DNA of 64,000 bases from a bacterium (GCA_023382385.1 JAHDVH010000002.1:758219-822218), one strand, 5' to 3'; positions 1-9,270 are shown, numbered from the stretch's first letter. The notes: generated by a model not told the origin, from the sequence alone. Program-made: numbers and translations.

Positions 1-1
1 C

Positions 2-1636
2 ACCGCCGGGATTCCTATCTCAGCCACTGGATTGCGCGAGTTCATGGAAATCACGCTCTCCACGCCGGGTTCGCGCACAGGAAGATTCCTGCAGAACCGT
101 CCGGTCATAGCCACTCGGGAGCAATGCTACGGCGTAACGTTTGCGTCCTTGCATTTACCGGGCTGCAATGAAGGAACGTTGCCGAGAATAGATTCGCAGG
201 ATCCCTTACTGCTCGATTCAGACCGAATGACTTTGAACAAGAGCTTGAACTGCGCGTTGCCCCTCAGGCGCGACTGGCAGGCACGCGAGCGGTTCTGGTT
301 TTCTGTCTTGAGGGAATCCGCACAGCAGATTTATTACTATACCTCCCGCGCCGATGACGAAGGTCGCCCCCAGCTTGTTTCGCCCTACCTTTCGGAACTG
401 ATGGAACAACAATGTCGTGGTGACAACGATACTCGCACGCTCGACGAGATCTTCAAGGATCATCCGCTTTGTCGCTATGCTGCGGCACACCCGCTCGCAG
501 GCCCGCCGGAACAAGCAATCAGCGCGATGGAGTATCATCGCAGATCACTCTCCCGGGCCATCGAACAACACTCTACCCACGCACTTGATCAGCTTTGGAA
601 CATTTCGGATTTCAGCCGCGCATTTGACGCTGAATACAAACGTTTCTCAGCTTCGGAATTCTCACAATTTGAAGGGCGATTTACTGACAGCGAAGTGCTG
701 CGCAACATAGCCGAGAAATACGATGCGTCACGACCAGTATCTGTGACTGCGCTTGAGGACTATTGGAAGTGTCCGTTTCGTTTCTCCGTGAATCGGGAGC
801 TCGAGGCGTACGCACCGGAAGCCTGCGATCTTCTGCAGCCGGTTAGCGGTCGCGAGCGCGGATCGCTCCTGCATCGCATTCTGCAAAAGTATCATGCCGC
901 GCGAATTGGCAAGCCGTATAGCGAGGAGCACTTCAAGTGGGCAGATTTGCAGCAGCTTGCGGAGCAAACTCTGGCCGACTTCAAGCAAAAGTATCCCGTC
1001 GGACCTGCTCACATTTATCAGAGGATGCGCGAAGACTTACTTGAGACGCTTGAGAAATACCATGACCACTTGCTCAGTGTGGAATTCGCATGGCAGGCCG
1101 AACATGTCGAGGTTAGCTTCGGGCAAGGAGAAAAACCGTATCCGGATCCACTTCAATTAGTGTCAGAGACCGGCGAACACGCACAATTCAGGGGCCGTAT
1201 TGACCGTTGGGACGTTGACTCCAGCAAGAGTCAGTGTATGCTGATAGATTATAAGAGCGGCAGAATACAGAAGAACTCACGCGGAACCAGCAGACGCATC
1301 CAGCTCGGCATCTATCGCGAGCTCATTGCGCAGAAACACCCGGACTCGACAGTAGAGACCCAATATCTGCACATAAACTCAAGTGAAGTAGTCTCTGCTT
1401 ATGAAGCTCTTGATGTGGATGCGAAGGAAACGGCGCTGTCGTTATTGCACGACATACGGCGGGGAGTTTTTGTGCCCGATCCCGATGCAGATGACGGCGC
1501 GGTGTGCAGGCACTGCAACGTAAAGTTGGCCTGCGGCGCAATGCGTCACAGCAGCAAACCCCTGACCGGGAAGTCAGTTCCCGGCATGCGGGCGATTCGC
1601 GACGAGGAAGCGAGGGAGGAGGGTGACGATGAGTGA
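2..1636 (+). CDS. addB: AddB-like helicase/nuclease subunit, C-terminal part (truncated by window start)
   Basis: The reading frame is open to the first base, so the true start lies outside the window. The visible ~545 residues hold the end of a UvrD-like helicase domain (GCNEGTLPR-type loop) followed by a PD-(D/E)XK nuclease domain with RGSLLHRIL, a GRIDRWD strand and the catalytic LIDYKSGR. One cysteine lies in CPFRF before the nuclease core and three more near the C-terminus in CRHCNVKLAC. This C...CxxC(x5)C layout is the one that holds a 4Fe-4S cluster in AddB-type nucleases. The stop overlaps the start of the AddA-like gene, so the two are translationally coupled. The inferred role is processing of double-strand DNA ends for recombination as an AddAB heterodimer. 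A RecB-family exonuclease of another name is possible, but the pairing favours AddB. Confidence 0.82.
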   Translation, partial: TAGIPISATGLREFMEITLSTPGSRTGRFLQNRPVIATREQCYGVTFASLHLPGCNEGTLPRIDSQDPLLLDSDRMTLNKSLNCALPLRRDWQARERFWFSVLRESAQQIYYYTSRADDEGRPQLVSPYLSELMEQQCRGDNDTRTLDEIFKDHPLCRYAAAHPLAGPPEQAISAMEYHRRSLSRAIEQHSTHALDQLWNISDFSRAFDAEYKRFSASEFSQFEGRFTDSEVLRNIAEKYDASRPVSVTALEDYWKCPFRFSVNRELEAYAPEACDLLQPVSGRERGSLLHRILQKYHAARIGKPYSEEHFKWADLQQLAEQTLADFKQKYPVGPAHIYQRMREDLLETLEKYHDHLLSVEFAWQAEHVEVSFGQGEKPYPDPLQLVSETGEHAQFRGRIDRWDVDSSKSQCMLIDYKSGRIQKNSRGTSRRIQLGIYRELIAQKHPDSTVETQYLHINSSEVVSAYEALDVDAKETALSLLHDIRRGVFVPDPDADDGAVCRHCNVKLACGAMRHSSKPLTGKSVPGMRAIRDEEAREEGDDE

Positions 1637-4600
1637 TCAAATCGCGCGCGATCGTGCTGTGTCAGTTCATGACAAGACATTTCTCGTAGAGGCCGGAGCA
1701 GGGACAGGAAAGACGACATTGCTGATCGATCGGATATGCTCTCTCGTCGAGAGTGGTGTACCGATAGAAAAGATAATGGCAGTCACCTTCACCGTCAAAG
1801 CGGCCGGCCAATTAAAGGAGCGGCTGCGGCTTGCCTTTCAGGAGAAACAGACCTCACCGCACGCACGGAGAGCGCTGCTGGAACTCGATCGCATGGCCGT
1901 GAACACGATTCACGGTTTGGCAACGGATATGCTGCGCACGCTTCCCGTCGAGGCAAATCTCCCGCCCGAATTCACGCTGCTTGACGAATTGCAGGCGCAG
2001 GCCGCGCAGAGCGAGTTTCTCACCAACTGGCTCAGACGAGCCTTGGACGAGCCTGTGCCGCTCGCACTCGATCTGGCGGAAGACATCGGACTGAAACTGC
2101 TCGGAGACAGCAAGAAAAGTCTTGAGAAACTATTCACAACATTGACAGGCATCTCTGATGGACTTGATCGAATAGACGTTGGAGAAGGAAGCGACGCCGT
2201 GATCGAGCAGATGACTCAACAAGTCCGATCACTTGCTCAACAGGCACTGTCCTACGCGCCTTACTGTAAGGATCCCGAAGATACGCTTGGGAAGACGATT
2301 CAAAGACTTGACCTCTGGATTCGCGCAATGCCGGACGAACTTTACTCGCGCGAGGGCATTCGCTGGTTGTCATCCCATCCGTTATCTGGCCGCAAGGGAA
2401 ACAAAGCAAAGTGGACAAGTGCAGAAGCTCTCAATGAGTCGCGAGTGATTGTCGAGGCGATCTCTGCGGCTGTTGCCGAATTAATGAGTCTCTTCTCAAG
2501 CCGTATCTGCGCGGAGCTGATTCGGTGGTTCGCACCCGCCGTCCGCGAATATCGGGAATCCCTGCGTACTGCGGCGCGCATCGGCTTCGACGATCTCCTG
2601 CTGCTCTGCCGCGATATGCTGCGCCGGTCAAAGATTGCACGGCACTATTTCAAATCTCGATTCTCTTATCTGCATATTGACGAGTTTCAGGACACCGATC
2701 CGATCCAGGTTGAGATTCTTTACTATCTGGCGGAGGAAGACAACGATTTCGCTCAAGACTGGCAATCGTTGCGGCTAAAGCCCGGTAAGCTGTTCGTGGT
2801 TGGTGATCCCAAACAGGCGATCTACGCGTTTCGCGGAGCGGATGTCCGTGTCTATAATCTTGTCGCAGCGTCGATTGAAGAATCCGGGGAAAAGCTCAGT
2901 ATCACTCGCAACTTTCGCAGTCTCCAGACGATAATTGATGAAGTGAATGGGATGTTTACCCCTCTCATGCTTGGGGATGCGGACGATGCGCCGAGGTATG
3001 AACCGCTGGTCGCCACACGCCGGGAGGAGAATGCTCTTCCGGCCGTTGAACTTCTCCTGCCGCACTCCGATTACGAACCCATAGATCAGAATGCCGACAG
3101 CGCGGCGAAGGCGGAAGCCCAGGCGATTGCCGCACACATTCGCGCGCTCAGAGATCGCGAAGAGTTGAAGAAGTATGGTGATGCCGCAATTTTGCTCCGC
3201 ACCGGCACGAAGCTGGAAATACTGTTGGATGCGCTCAGCGCGCGCGATATTCCATTTATTAGTTTCATGAACAGTGCGTTTGCCGGCCGCGTTGAAATAG
3301 AGGCGGTGCTTACGGCCCTTGCAGCGATCGCCAACCCGCAGCACACTGTGGCGACAATTGGCGTGCTTCGTTCTCCCTGGTTTGCGCTCTCCGATGACGA
3401 GATTTTCGCTCACAAATTTTCCGGCGGAAACTTTATCTACACTGAAGAACAGCCCAAGGATACTTTCGTCGGAACCGCACTCCGCACACTCGCAGAATGG
3501 CATCGACAAAGCAAGCGGCTGCCCGTCTCGGAGCTGCTTGAACTCATGCTTTCTGAGCGGCCGGTTGCCATCCACTTCGGCATGAAGTCGGATGGTGTCC
3601 AGCGCGTGCAAAACATCGCAACTCTCGTGGATCTGATCCGCAAACTTGAGTCGGGAGGATTGCTGACATTTCAATCCATTGTGGATCGACTGTTCGATAT
3701 GGAGAAGCTGGTTCAAAGCACAGAACTCGAGGCGATAGATCAGAATCGTGACGCTGTCCAGATCCTGACGCTGCACAAAGCCAAAGGTTTGGAGTTTCCT
3801 GTGGTCTACATTTATCGGTTGAACGACGATATCCGCGATCGCGGCGAGTGGCTGCTTCGGAAGTCGCTTACCGAAGCGCCGCATGACCTTGCAGTCACGC
3901 TGCAGGGAGATTGGAAAACAAGGAGCTATACGGGCATTCTAAAAGCCGTTCAAGCAGCGCAAAAGAACGAGGAACTTCGCCTCCAGTATGTATGCATGAC
4001 GCGGGCCAAAGACCGGCTGATTGCGCCGCTCGGGTTTCTGTATGGCAAGGATAAGAAGAACGAGTCGGTTGGAAAGGCTGAGAAGCAGACGGCTCTCTCT
4101 TTGTATAAACGCTATTATGACGAGCAAACGGCGCGATTTTCTGCTCAAGACACGCTGGCGGTGGAAACGACTCTTGATCGCGGCGAGCAGCGCGAGCATG
4201 CACCCTATCGCCCACGCATGGCGAGTCCGACACAAGTTAACGAAGACTCAACCGCACTGCGCGAATGGAACAATTGGCAGTCGCTGCATGTCGCACGACT
4301 GCAAAACCTTGTTGCCGAACCTCGATTGTCTGGCGAAGAGCCTGACCCGCAGCCGGTGGATTGGAACCGAATACGCGCACTGCGCGTTGGAACAGCAGTT
4401 CATGCGGTGTTGGAGCAGATGGCGAAGGGGCGAACGGCAGCGAACGCTCTTGCAGTCGCCCGCATGCAGCAAAACCTTGATGAGTCTGAAGTTGAGGAAG
4501 TAACGGAACTCGTGAATACCGTCGCGAAGTCCGAACTCTTTACGCAGCAGATTCCGCAAGCTCGCCGTATCTTCACAGAATTGCCGATAACTGAAAGCAC

Positions 4601-4838
4601 CGTCAGAACAGTTCAATCACGTTTCATTGATCTAATCTTCGAGGACGCGCACGGTGCGTGGACGATCTTGGACTACAAAACAGATCAGGTTGCGGAGGAG
4701 ACGCTGCCAAGACTGGTTGAAGAACATTACAAGCCGCAGGTTAACGGATATGCAGTGCTGATAGAGCGCCTGACCGGAAAACCTCCCGCTCACAAATTAC
4801 TCTATTTCATCAGGCGGAATCAACTGATCGAGCTGTAA
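1629..4838 (+). CDS. addA: AddA-like UvrD/RecB-family helicase-nuclease
   Basis: A superfamily 1A helicase of 1069 residues with motif I AGAGTGKTT (Lys28), motif II HIDEFQDTDP (~349), motif III GDPKQAIYAFRG (~391), motif V LTLHKAKGLEFP (~713) and motif VI YVCMTRAKDR (~787). A C-terminal PD-(D/E)XK nuclease shows GTAVHAVLEQ (~921) and ILDYKTDQ (~1013). This is the domain order of AddA. ATG 1629 is preferred over an in-frame GTG at 1623 because AGGAGG at 1617-1622 is 6 bases upstream. The start lies inside the end of the addB-like gene. Together they should resect broken DNA ends and load RecA. The nuclease Asp and the Asp/Lys pair are all present, so the subunit looks active. Confidence 0.88.
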   Translation: MSDQIARDRAVSVHDKTFLVEAGAGTGKTTLLIDRICSLVESGVPIEKIMAVTFTVKAAGQLKERLRLAFQEKQTSPHARRALLELDRMAVNTIHGLATDMLRTLPVEANLPPEFTLLDELQAQAAQSEFLTNWLRRALDEPVPLALDLAEDIGLKLLGDSKKSLEKLFTTLTGISDGLDRIDVGEGSDAVIEQMTQQVRSLAQQALSYAPYCKDPEDTLGKTIQRLDLWIRAMPDELYSREGIRWLSSHPLSGRKGNKAKWTSAEALNESRVIVEAISAAVAELMSLFSSRICAELIRWFAPAVREYRESLRTAARIGFDDLLLLCRDMLRRSKIARHYFKSRFSYLHIDEFQDTDPIQVEILYYLAEEDNDFAQDWQSLRLKPGKLFVVGDPKQAIYAFRGADVRVYNLVAASIEESGEKLSITRNFRSLQTIIDEVNGMFTPLMLGDADDAPRYEPLVATRREENALPAVELLLPHSDYEPIDQNADSAAKAEAQAIAAHIRALRDREELKKYGDAAILLRTGTKLEILLDALSARDIPFISFMNSAFAGRVEIEAVLTALAAIANPQHTVATIGVLRSPWFALSDDEIFAHKFSGGNFIYTEEQPKDTFVGTALRTLAEWHRQSKRLPVSELLELMLSERPVAIHFGMKSDGVQRVQNIATLVDLIRKLESGGLLTFQSIVDRLFDMEKLVQSTELEAIDQNRDAVQILTLHKAKGLEFPVVYIYRLNDDIRDRGEWLLRKSLTEAPHDLAVTLQGDWKTRSYTGILKAVQAAQKNEELRLQYVCMTRAKDRLIAPLGFLYGKDKKNESVGKAEKQTALSLYKRYYDEQTARFSAQDTLAVETTLDRGEQREHAPYRPRMASPTQVNEDSTALREWNNWQSLHVARLQNLVAEPRLSGEEPDPQPVDWNRIRALRVGTAVHAVLEQMAKGRTAANALAVARMQQNLDESEVEEVTELVNTVAKSELFTQQIPQARRIFTELPITESTVRTVQSRFIDLIFEDAHGAWTILDYKTDQVAEETLPRLVEEHYKPQVNGYAVLIERLTGKPPAHKLLYFIRRNQLIEL

Positions 4839-4850
4839 CGAAACGCAAGA

Positions 4851-4871
4851 GGCCGATGCGCTGCACCGGCC
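4851..4871 (-). terminator. Hairpin between convergent addA and the sorting-domain gene
   Basis: GGCCGGTGC and GCATCGGCC (read on the minus strand) form a 9-bp stem with one G-U pair and a 3-base loop. It sits 26 bases past the minus-strand stop at 4897, followed by TCTTGCGTTT. On the plus strand the same hairpin has one mismatch, so it may serve both directions. Confidence 0.5.
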
Positions 4872-4896
4872 CCTTGAAAGCCCATGAACTCACGAA

Positions 4897-5979
4897 CTAC
4901 CTCATGAGAACCATCTTCATTACGTCGCTGCCAAAACTTCCGCTTAACTGCGCAAAGTATACACCAGAAGTCAAACCGGTGGCGTCAAAGGCGAGCTCAT
5001 GAGCACCCGCATTCATTGAGCCACTGAAAAGCTCGGCAACAAGCCTTCCTTGAACATCGTACACGCTCAAAGCGACCTCAGAGGCGGATGCCAGCGAGAA
5101 CCGGATGTTCGTAGTCGGGTTGAACGGATTGGGGTAGTTATCAATCAGCTTGAACTCGTCTGCCACGGGAGTCACGTGCGTTCCCGATTCCACGATGGCG
5201 TGGCCGAACACCTGCATGTTTCCGTTCACATCGAATGCGGCTAACTGATACTCGTAACCAACCTCGCCCGCAGAGCGATCAACGAACTGATAGTTCTGCT
5301 GCGACGACGTGGTGCCGTGTCCGGCGACCACTCCAACCAGCACATTATCATCCGTGCCAAGTTCGCGGCGGGTAATTTCAAACCGGTCGTTCTCCGTCTC
5401 AGAGGCAGTGCTCCAGCGCAAGTCAACGCCTTCCGCGCTGCGCGTTGCCGAGAACGAAATCAGCTCGACATCAAACGGATAGTCGCCGCAGAAGATTCGC
5501 AACGTATATGCAATGGTCGTATCACGACGGCTGTCAACAATGATCCAGAATCCATTGCTGTCGTCATTTGGGAGACGATTTCCGTTCTGTGTTGAGAACT
5601 CAAGGTAGTGCGGATCTGCGCCCATGCACTTGTTCGCGTCGCAGTCTTCGAGCAGGACGAGAATCAAGTCATCGCGGGTAGTCGTTGGATTATCATTCCA
5701 ATCCAGCGTAATCCACAGCGGGTCGTAGTTGCCGCGAATACGGTAGACATGCGCTTTGCCGCGCCAGCGATCGTCAGTTCCACCCGGCGTACAATACGGA
5801 CCCGAGCTTCCGGAGCGGTAGCGCTCCACGTCATCATGTCCAAATCGGACCGTCGTGTCAATCACCGTTCCACAATAAATGTCACCCGGGTCACACCAGG
5901 CATGCGCCTTCGAGGCGCCCAAACCAGCGAGCAAGATAACCGCCGCGAATGTAACAAAGAGGGTCTTCAAAATCTTCAT
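4897..5979 (-). CDS. Secreted protein with type IX secretion C-terminal sorting domain
   Basis: 360 residues. The N-terminus is a signal peptide ending AHA before Trp-Cys. The body is not a family I recognise; it has several cysteines and a middle segment resembling a fibronectin-like strand pattern (VDLRWSTASETENDRFEI), common before sorting domains. The last ~80 residues are a classic type A sorting domain: NYPNPFNPTTNI, VYDVQGRLV, and a Lys-rich end MKMVLMR. Such domains carry proteins across the outer membrane through the Por/type IX system. ATG 5979 is chosen because TTGGAG lies 9 bases upstream and the signal peptide starts there; an upstream TTG at 6027 would put 16 residues before it. 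A promoter is visible just upstream. Confidence 0.8.
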   Translation of the reverse strand: MKILKTLFVTFAAVILLAGLGASKAHAWCDPGDIYCGTVIDTTVRFGHDDVERYRSGSSGPYCTPGGTDDRWRGKAHVYRIRGNYDPLWITLDWNDNPTTTRDDLILVLLEDCDANKCMGADPHYLEFSTQNGNRLPNDDSNGFWIIVDSRRDTTIAYTLRIFCGDYPFDVELISFSATRSAEGVDLRWSTASETENDRFEITRRELGTDDNVLVGVVAGHGTTSSQQNYQFVDRSAGEVGYEYQLAAFDVNGNMQVFGHAIVESGTHVTPVADEFKLIDNYPNPFNPTTNIRFSLASASEVALSVYDVQGRLVAELFSGSMNAGAHELAFDATGLTSGVYFAQLSGSFGSDVMKMVLMR

Positions 5980-5998
5980 ACTATCTCCAAGGTAGTTG

Positions 5999-6027
5999 AC
6001 AATAATTCGTTGGTAATGACGTTTCAA
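5999..6027 (-). promoter_or_regulatory. Putative sigma70-type promoter for the sorting-domain gene
   Basis: On the minus strand TTGAAA (6027-6022) and TATTGT (6004-5999) are separated by 17 bases and lie just upstream of the start at 5979. The -10 match is only 4 of 6. Confidence 0.4.
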
Positions 6028-6266
6028 ATATATGTTTGAAAAGCGCCACAGCGCAAGTACTTATCTGCTCGTGCGCAAAGTTATCATCCCATAAAGCAAA
6101 GTAAATACATCGTTCACTCTTAAACCGTTGATAGGGTGATCTTAAGAAAATATTGACCCGTCAACGAAGACAACATACGGCCGTTCTTTTGACAGGCTCG
6201 CCATGATTTTCTATGGGTCAGTAAAAGTCCAATGCCTCTCACAAGAATCTGATTTGCAGAATGCAA

Positions 6267-6292
6267 ACGGCCGACATTCTCGTGTCGGCCGT
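6267..6292 (-). terminator. Terminator hairpin after the pseudopilin gene
   Basis: A perfect 10-bp inverted repeat ACGGCCGACA / TGTCGGCCGT with a 6-base loop, 25 bases downstream of the minus-strand stop at 6317, followed on that strand by TTTGCATT. The rest of the 337-base space between the two genes holds only the promoter noted at 5999-6027. Confidence 0.6.
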
Positions 6293-6316
6293 CCAAAAAA
6301 GCACAGCTCTCGTCCA

Positions 6317-6742
6317 TTAATTTGGACCTAATCGAACATAGTCTACCTTCGAATCCCAGTGCACCGTAACCTGCGTTCGGAAGTGGTCATTACAGACGAC
6401 GGTTAAATCATAATCCGCATAGAGGTCTCCCGGATCCGGTGCCTCATATTCAAAAGAACTCCAGTTCCTGCCGGAGGGTGGCGTCAAGTAGGGCTGACCA
6501 TCTGGATCACGGAGCTGTGCGACGAGCGCAGGCAGCGTATTCGCATCGTTGGGTGGAAAGTAACCCCACTCCGCATCGTGCATCGAGATCGCCTGACGGA
6601 GCACCTGCAGGTCCGACAATGCGGCGCCGACGTATGCACGATTATGTACCTTGAAGAACTCCGTCATCGTGATCATGGTAAGGATACTGATAATCACAAT
6701 GACAAGCAGTAGCTCAAGGGTGGTGACGCCGCGCTGATTCAT
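6317..6742 (-). CDS. Type II secretion/type IV pilus-like pseudopilin (GspG-like)
   Basis: 141 residues beginning with a short leader and prepilin motif MNQRG/VTTLE: processing after Gly5, then Glu at mature position 5 and a ~20-residue hydrophobic helix. This is the class III prepilin signal. The body (RQAISMHDAEWGYFPP) resembles GspG-type major pseudopilins that form short periplasmic pili. The usual Phe at mature position 1 is Val. No other secretion or pilus gene is nearby, so it is an orphan in this window. A short possible gene lies 5 bases upstream on the same strand. Confidence 0.8.
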   Translation of the reverse strand: MNQRGVTTLELLLVIVIISILTMITMTEFFKVHNRAYVGAALSDLQVLRQAISMHDAEWGYFPPNDANTLPALVAQLRDPDGQPYLTPPSGRNWSSFEYEAPDPGDLYADYDLTVVCNDHFRTQVTVHWDSKVDYVRLGPN

Positions 6743-6747
6743 AAAGG

Positions 6748-6936
6748 TTACCTGTATTTTCCGTGCTCCTGATGTGCAAGCACAAGGCCACTCGTCCTCT
6801 TGCGGTCAAAGCATTGAAACGACGGAGATTGAAGATCCGTGACAATGTTGAAGGTTGCCTCGATGATGGCAGGCTGCAACATGTCGTGGAGTGGAAGTTG
6901 CAATACTGCTGCCGGTTCTGTAATTTCATGGGTCAC
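6748..6936 (-). CDS. Possible small protein upstream of the pseudopilin (uncertain)
   Basis: A 62-codon open frame with a GTG start at 6936, preceded by AGGAAT 7 bases upstream, ends 5 bases before the pseudopilin start. The product is not recognised; it has no signal peptide or membrane helix and contains one cysteine. It would overlap any promoter for the divergent sthA gene, whose start is only 28 bases away. Tight spacing to the pilin gene is the main argument that it is translated; it may simply be leader sequence. Confidence 0.3.
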   Translation of the reverse strand: MTHEITEPAAVLQLPLHDMLQPAIIEATFNIVTDLQSPSFQCFDRKRTSGLVLAHQEHGKYR

Positions 6937-6964
6937 TTCTAATTCCTAACCAAAGCAACTCCTT

Positions 6965-8401
6965 ATGTCAACGCCTCGATATGATATGATTGTGCTCGGC
7001 AGCGGACCGGGTGGTCAGCGTGCGGCGATTTCCGCCGCGAAGCTTGGCAAGAAAGTGGCGATTGTCGAGCGCATGCGCGAACTTGGCGGAGTCTGCGTGG
7101 CAACTGGGACTATACCGTCCAAAACGATGCGCGAGGCGGCGATTCACCTGTCCGGTATTCAACAGCGCGCGTTCTACGGCGCGGCATACCGCAACAAGGA
7201 GAATGTCACAGCGGATGACTTGCGACATCGCACCCAAATGGTCATGATGCGGGAATGGGAAGTTATCCGCAATCAGCTGACGCGGAACAACGTGGATATC
7301 ATCGTAGGCAGTGGTCGCTTCAAGGACCCGCACACGATTACGGTCGAATATCACGGAGAGATACAGGAGTTGCAAGGCGATTTCATCGTCGTGGCCGTCG
7401 GCACGAGGCCCTACATGCCTGTGGGCGTTGAACACGACGGCGAAGTGATCATGAACGCCGATTCGATCATTGAACTGAAGCGGCTGCCGCGTACCATGAC
7501 ATGCATCGGCGGCGGCGTGATTGGTTTGGAATACGCCAGCATCTTCGCCGCACTGGGTGTGCAAGTGACCGTGATTGATCAGGCAACAGAACTCCTGAGC
7601 TTCGTGGACACGGAAATTGTGGATGCGCTGATCTATCAACTCCGGCAGTTAAACGTCGTCTTTCGACTCGGTGAGAAGGTGGAACAGGTCGCCATTGAGC
7701 GCAGCGGGGATACTCCGCGCGCCGTGATGACGCTTGCCTCCGGTAAGATTGTTGTGACAGATGTTGCTCTCTATTCGGCGGGCAGACAGGCCAATGCCGA
7801 CACGATTGACGCCGCTAACGCAGGGTTGGAAGTTGACCAACGAGGCAGAATCAATGCCAACTCCCGATACCGCACGAACGTGGATCACATCTTCGCGGTC
7901 GGTGATGTGGTCGGATTTCCTGCGCTTGCTTCGACTTCGATGGAGCAGGGCAGACTCGCTGCACTCGAAGCCTTCGGAATGCGCGACGACCGCCAGGTCC
8001 CCGACATATATCCCTATGGCATCTACACAATTCCTGAAATCTCGACCGTCGGAGCGACGGAAGCTCTGCTGACGCAGGAGTCCATCCCCTACGAAATCGG
8101 CGTCGCGCGCTATCGTGAGATTGCCCGTGGTCAGATTCTCGGAGACGACACCGGTGTGGTCAAGCTCATCGTTGATCAACGCTCACGACGACTTCTCGGT
8201 GTGCACGCCATCGGCACCGGAGCGACGGAACTGATTCACATTGGTCAAGCCGTCATCGCGCACAACGGAACCATCGACTACCTGATTCACGCGGTATTCA
8301 ATTATCCGACGCTTGCGGAGTGCTACAAGACCGCCGCCCTCGACGCGCATAATCGCCTCGCAGCCATCAACGCAGTTCGTCCTGCTCCACGCCCTGCTTG
8401 A
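6965..8401 (+). CDS. sthA: Soluble pyridine nucleotide transhydrogenase (SthA type)
   Basis: 478 residues of the flavoprotein disulfide reductase family. The FAD site GSGPGGQRA starts at residue 12 and a second Rossmann motif CIGGGVIGLEYAS binds NAD(P)H. At the redox-disulfide position the sequence is GGVCVATGTIPSK: Cys44 is kept but the second cysteine of dihydrolipoamide dehydrogenase is Thr49. Near the C-terminus the lipoamide reductase HxHPTxxE motif is replaced by FNYPTLAECYK. Both changes are typical of SthA, which moves reducing equivalents between NADPH and NADH in the cytoplasm. No pyruvate dehydrogenase genes are adjacent, which fits. No Shine-Dalgarno is evident before ATG 6965. 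Confidence 0.85.
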   Translation: MSTPRYDMIVLGSGPGGQRAAISAAKLGKKVAIVERMRELGGVCVATGTIPSKTMREAAIHLSGIQQRAFYGAAYRNKENVTADDLRHRTQMVMMREWEVIRNQLTRNNVDIIVGSGRFKDPHTITVEYHGEIQELQGDFIVVAVGTRPYMPVGVEHDGEVIMNADSIIELKRLPRTMTCIGGGVIGLEYASIFAALGVQVTVIDQATELLSFVDTEIVDALIYQLRQLNVVFRLGEKVEQVAIERSGDTPRAVMTLASGKIVVTDVALYSAGRQANADTIDAANAGLEVDQRGRINANSRYRTNVDHIFAVGDVVGFPALASTSMEQGRLAALEAFGMRDDRQVPDIYPYGIYTIPEISTVGATEALLTQESIPYEIGVARYREIARGQILGDDTGVVKLIVDQRSRRLLGVHAIGTGATELIHIGQAVIAHNGTIDYLIHAVFNYPTLAECYKTAALDAHNRLAAINAVRPAPRPA

Positions 8402-8456
8402 GAAAATCGAAACACATTCCAGAACTGTTCAAAAAGAAATTCCCCCCAGAAACATC

Positions 8457-8484
8457 AACGCCCGCCGAGTCATCGGCGGGCGTT
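8457..8484. terminator. Bidirectional terminator hairpin
   Basis: A perfect 12-bp stem AACGCCCGCCGA / TCGGCGGGCGTT with a GTCA loop, placed between the convergent sthA and receiver genes. It is symmetric, so it can act on both strands. Confidence 0.75.
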
Positions 8485-8531
8485 CCTGTTCATCGTATCG
8501 CTGAGCCTCTTCGCATCCAATCAGGTAATCA

Positions 8532-9014
8532 TCAATTCGCGCAGGGAGCGGCCCACAACAGGTTCCAGTGATCCTCAACGTCGCGCACAACTTTTCTTAG
8601 CTGTGTCGGGTCCATCGGCTTCAGAAAGTAACCGGTGACACCGTGCGAAATTGTGTACGCCAGATCGGATTCTTGCAGATTGTCGGTCAGAACGACCACC
8701 GGAATCGTCATCAGTTTCGGGTCAGTGCGAATCTCATGCAGCACCTCGAACCCTTGCTGTCCGTTCATGTTGATGTCCAGCAAAATCAATCCCGGTTTGG
8801 TCATGCCATGATCGAGGTCGAAAGGTCCGAAAGAGACGGTGTGCCGCAGATAATGAAGCGCTTCCAAGTGCGTTCTGGCCACCACCATGCGATTGCGGAG
8901 TCGCGTCTCCTGTATCGCACCTTCCACCATCTCGATGGCTTCATCCCGATCCTCAATCAGCAAGATGTCCATTGGCACCCGCTCATCGGAGACGTTCCCG
9001 CCGTTCATATTCAT
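8532..9014 (-). CDS. Stand-alone response regulator receiver (Rcp1-like)
   Basis: 160 residues, a single receiver domain with no output domain. Acidic residues ED follow strand 1 (DILLIED), the phospho-acceptor is Asp80 in LILLDINMNG, the switch Thr is in VVVLTDN, and the conserved Lys is in GYFLKPMDP. The long strand-to-helix insert (TVSFGPFDLDHGMTKPG) is typical of Rcp1-like receivers paired with phytochrome-type or hybrid kinases. ATG 9014 is chosen with a weak AGAG upstream; a TTG at 9020 or an internal ATG at residue 15 are alternatives. No kinase is adjacent. Confidence 0.85.
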   Translation of the reverse strand: MNMNGGNVSDERVPMDILLIEDRDEAIEMVEGAIQETRLRNRMVVARTHLEALHYLRHTVSFGPFDLDHGMTKPGLILLDINMNGQQGFEVLHEIRTDPKLMTIPVVVLTDNLQESDLAYTISHGVTGYFLKPMDPTQLRKVVRDVEDHWNLLWAAPCAN

Positions 9015-9084
9015 CGTCAATTCTCTTTTACATCATCGTAACTCGATTCCCCTTATGGCAAAGCTTGGACCTGACCAAAATTAA

Positions 9085-9114
9085 ATCGCCGCTCCGCATA
9101 AACGGAACGGCGAT
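9085..9114 (-). terminator. Terminator of the envelope gene string
   Basis: On the minus strand ATCGCCGTTCCG pairs with CGGAGCGGCGAT (one mismatch) around a 6-base loop, followed by TTTAATTTT. It lies downstream of the methyltransferase stop at 9319 and upstream of the receiver gene, so it should separate the two transcripts. Confidence 0.65.
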
Positions 9115-9270
9115 CTTCTTCATACCTCTGTACTTAGTCTACAGACCCGCGCAAAAAACGCGGATCAATAATCGTGGCTTGTGCGAACTCTCGTCGGGCT
9201 AACTCAACAACTCCGTGCGTCTAATCAACCTATAGCATCTGCCGCATGCAATCTGCAATCGCACTTCATC

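Noticed and set aside
2775-3884. Long open frame antisense to addA (369 codons)
   Set aside because: It lies wholly inside a gene with intact helicase motifs, has no recognisable domain or ribosome site, and reads as low-quality basic sequence.
6965-8401. Dihydrolipoamide dehydrogenase assignment
   Set aside because: The second redox cysteine is Thr49 and the lipoamide HxHP motif is missing, both of which favour the transhydrogenase.
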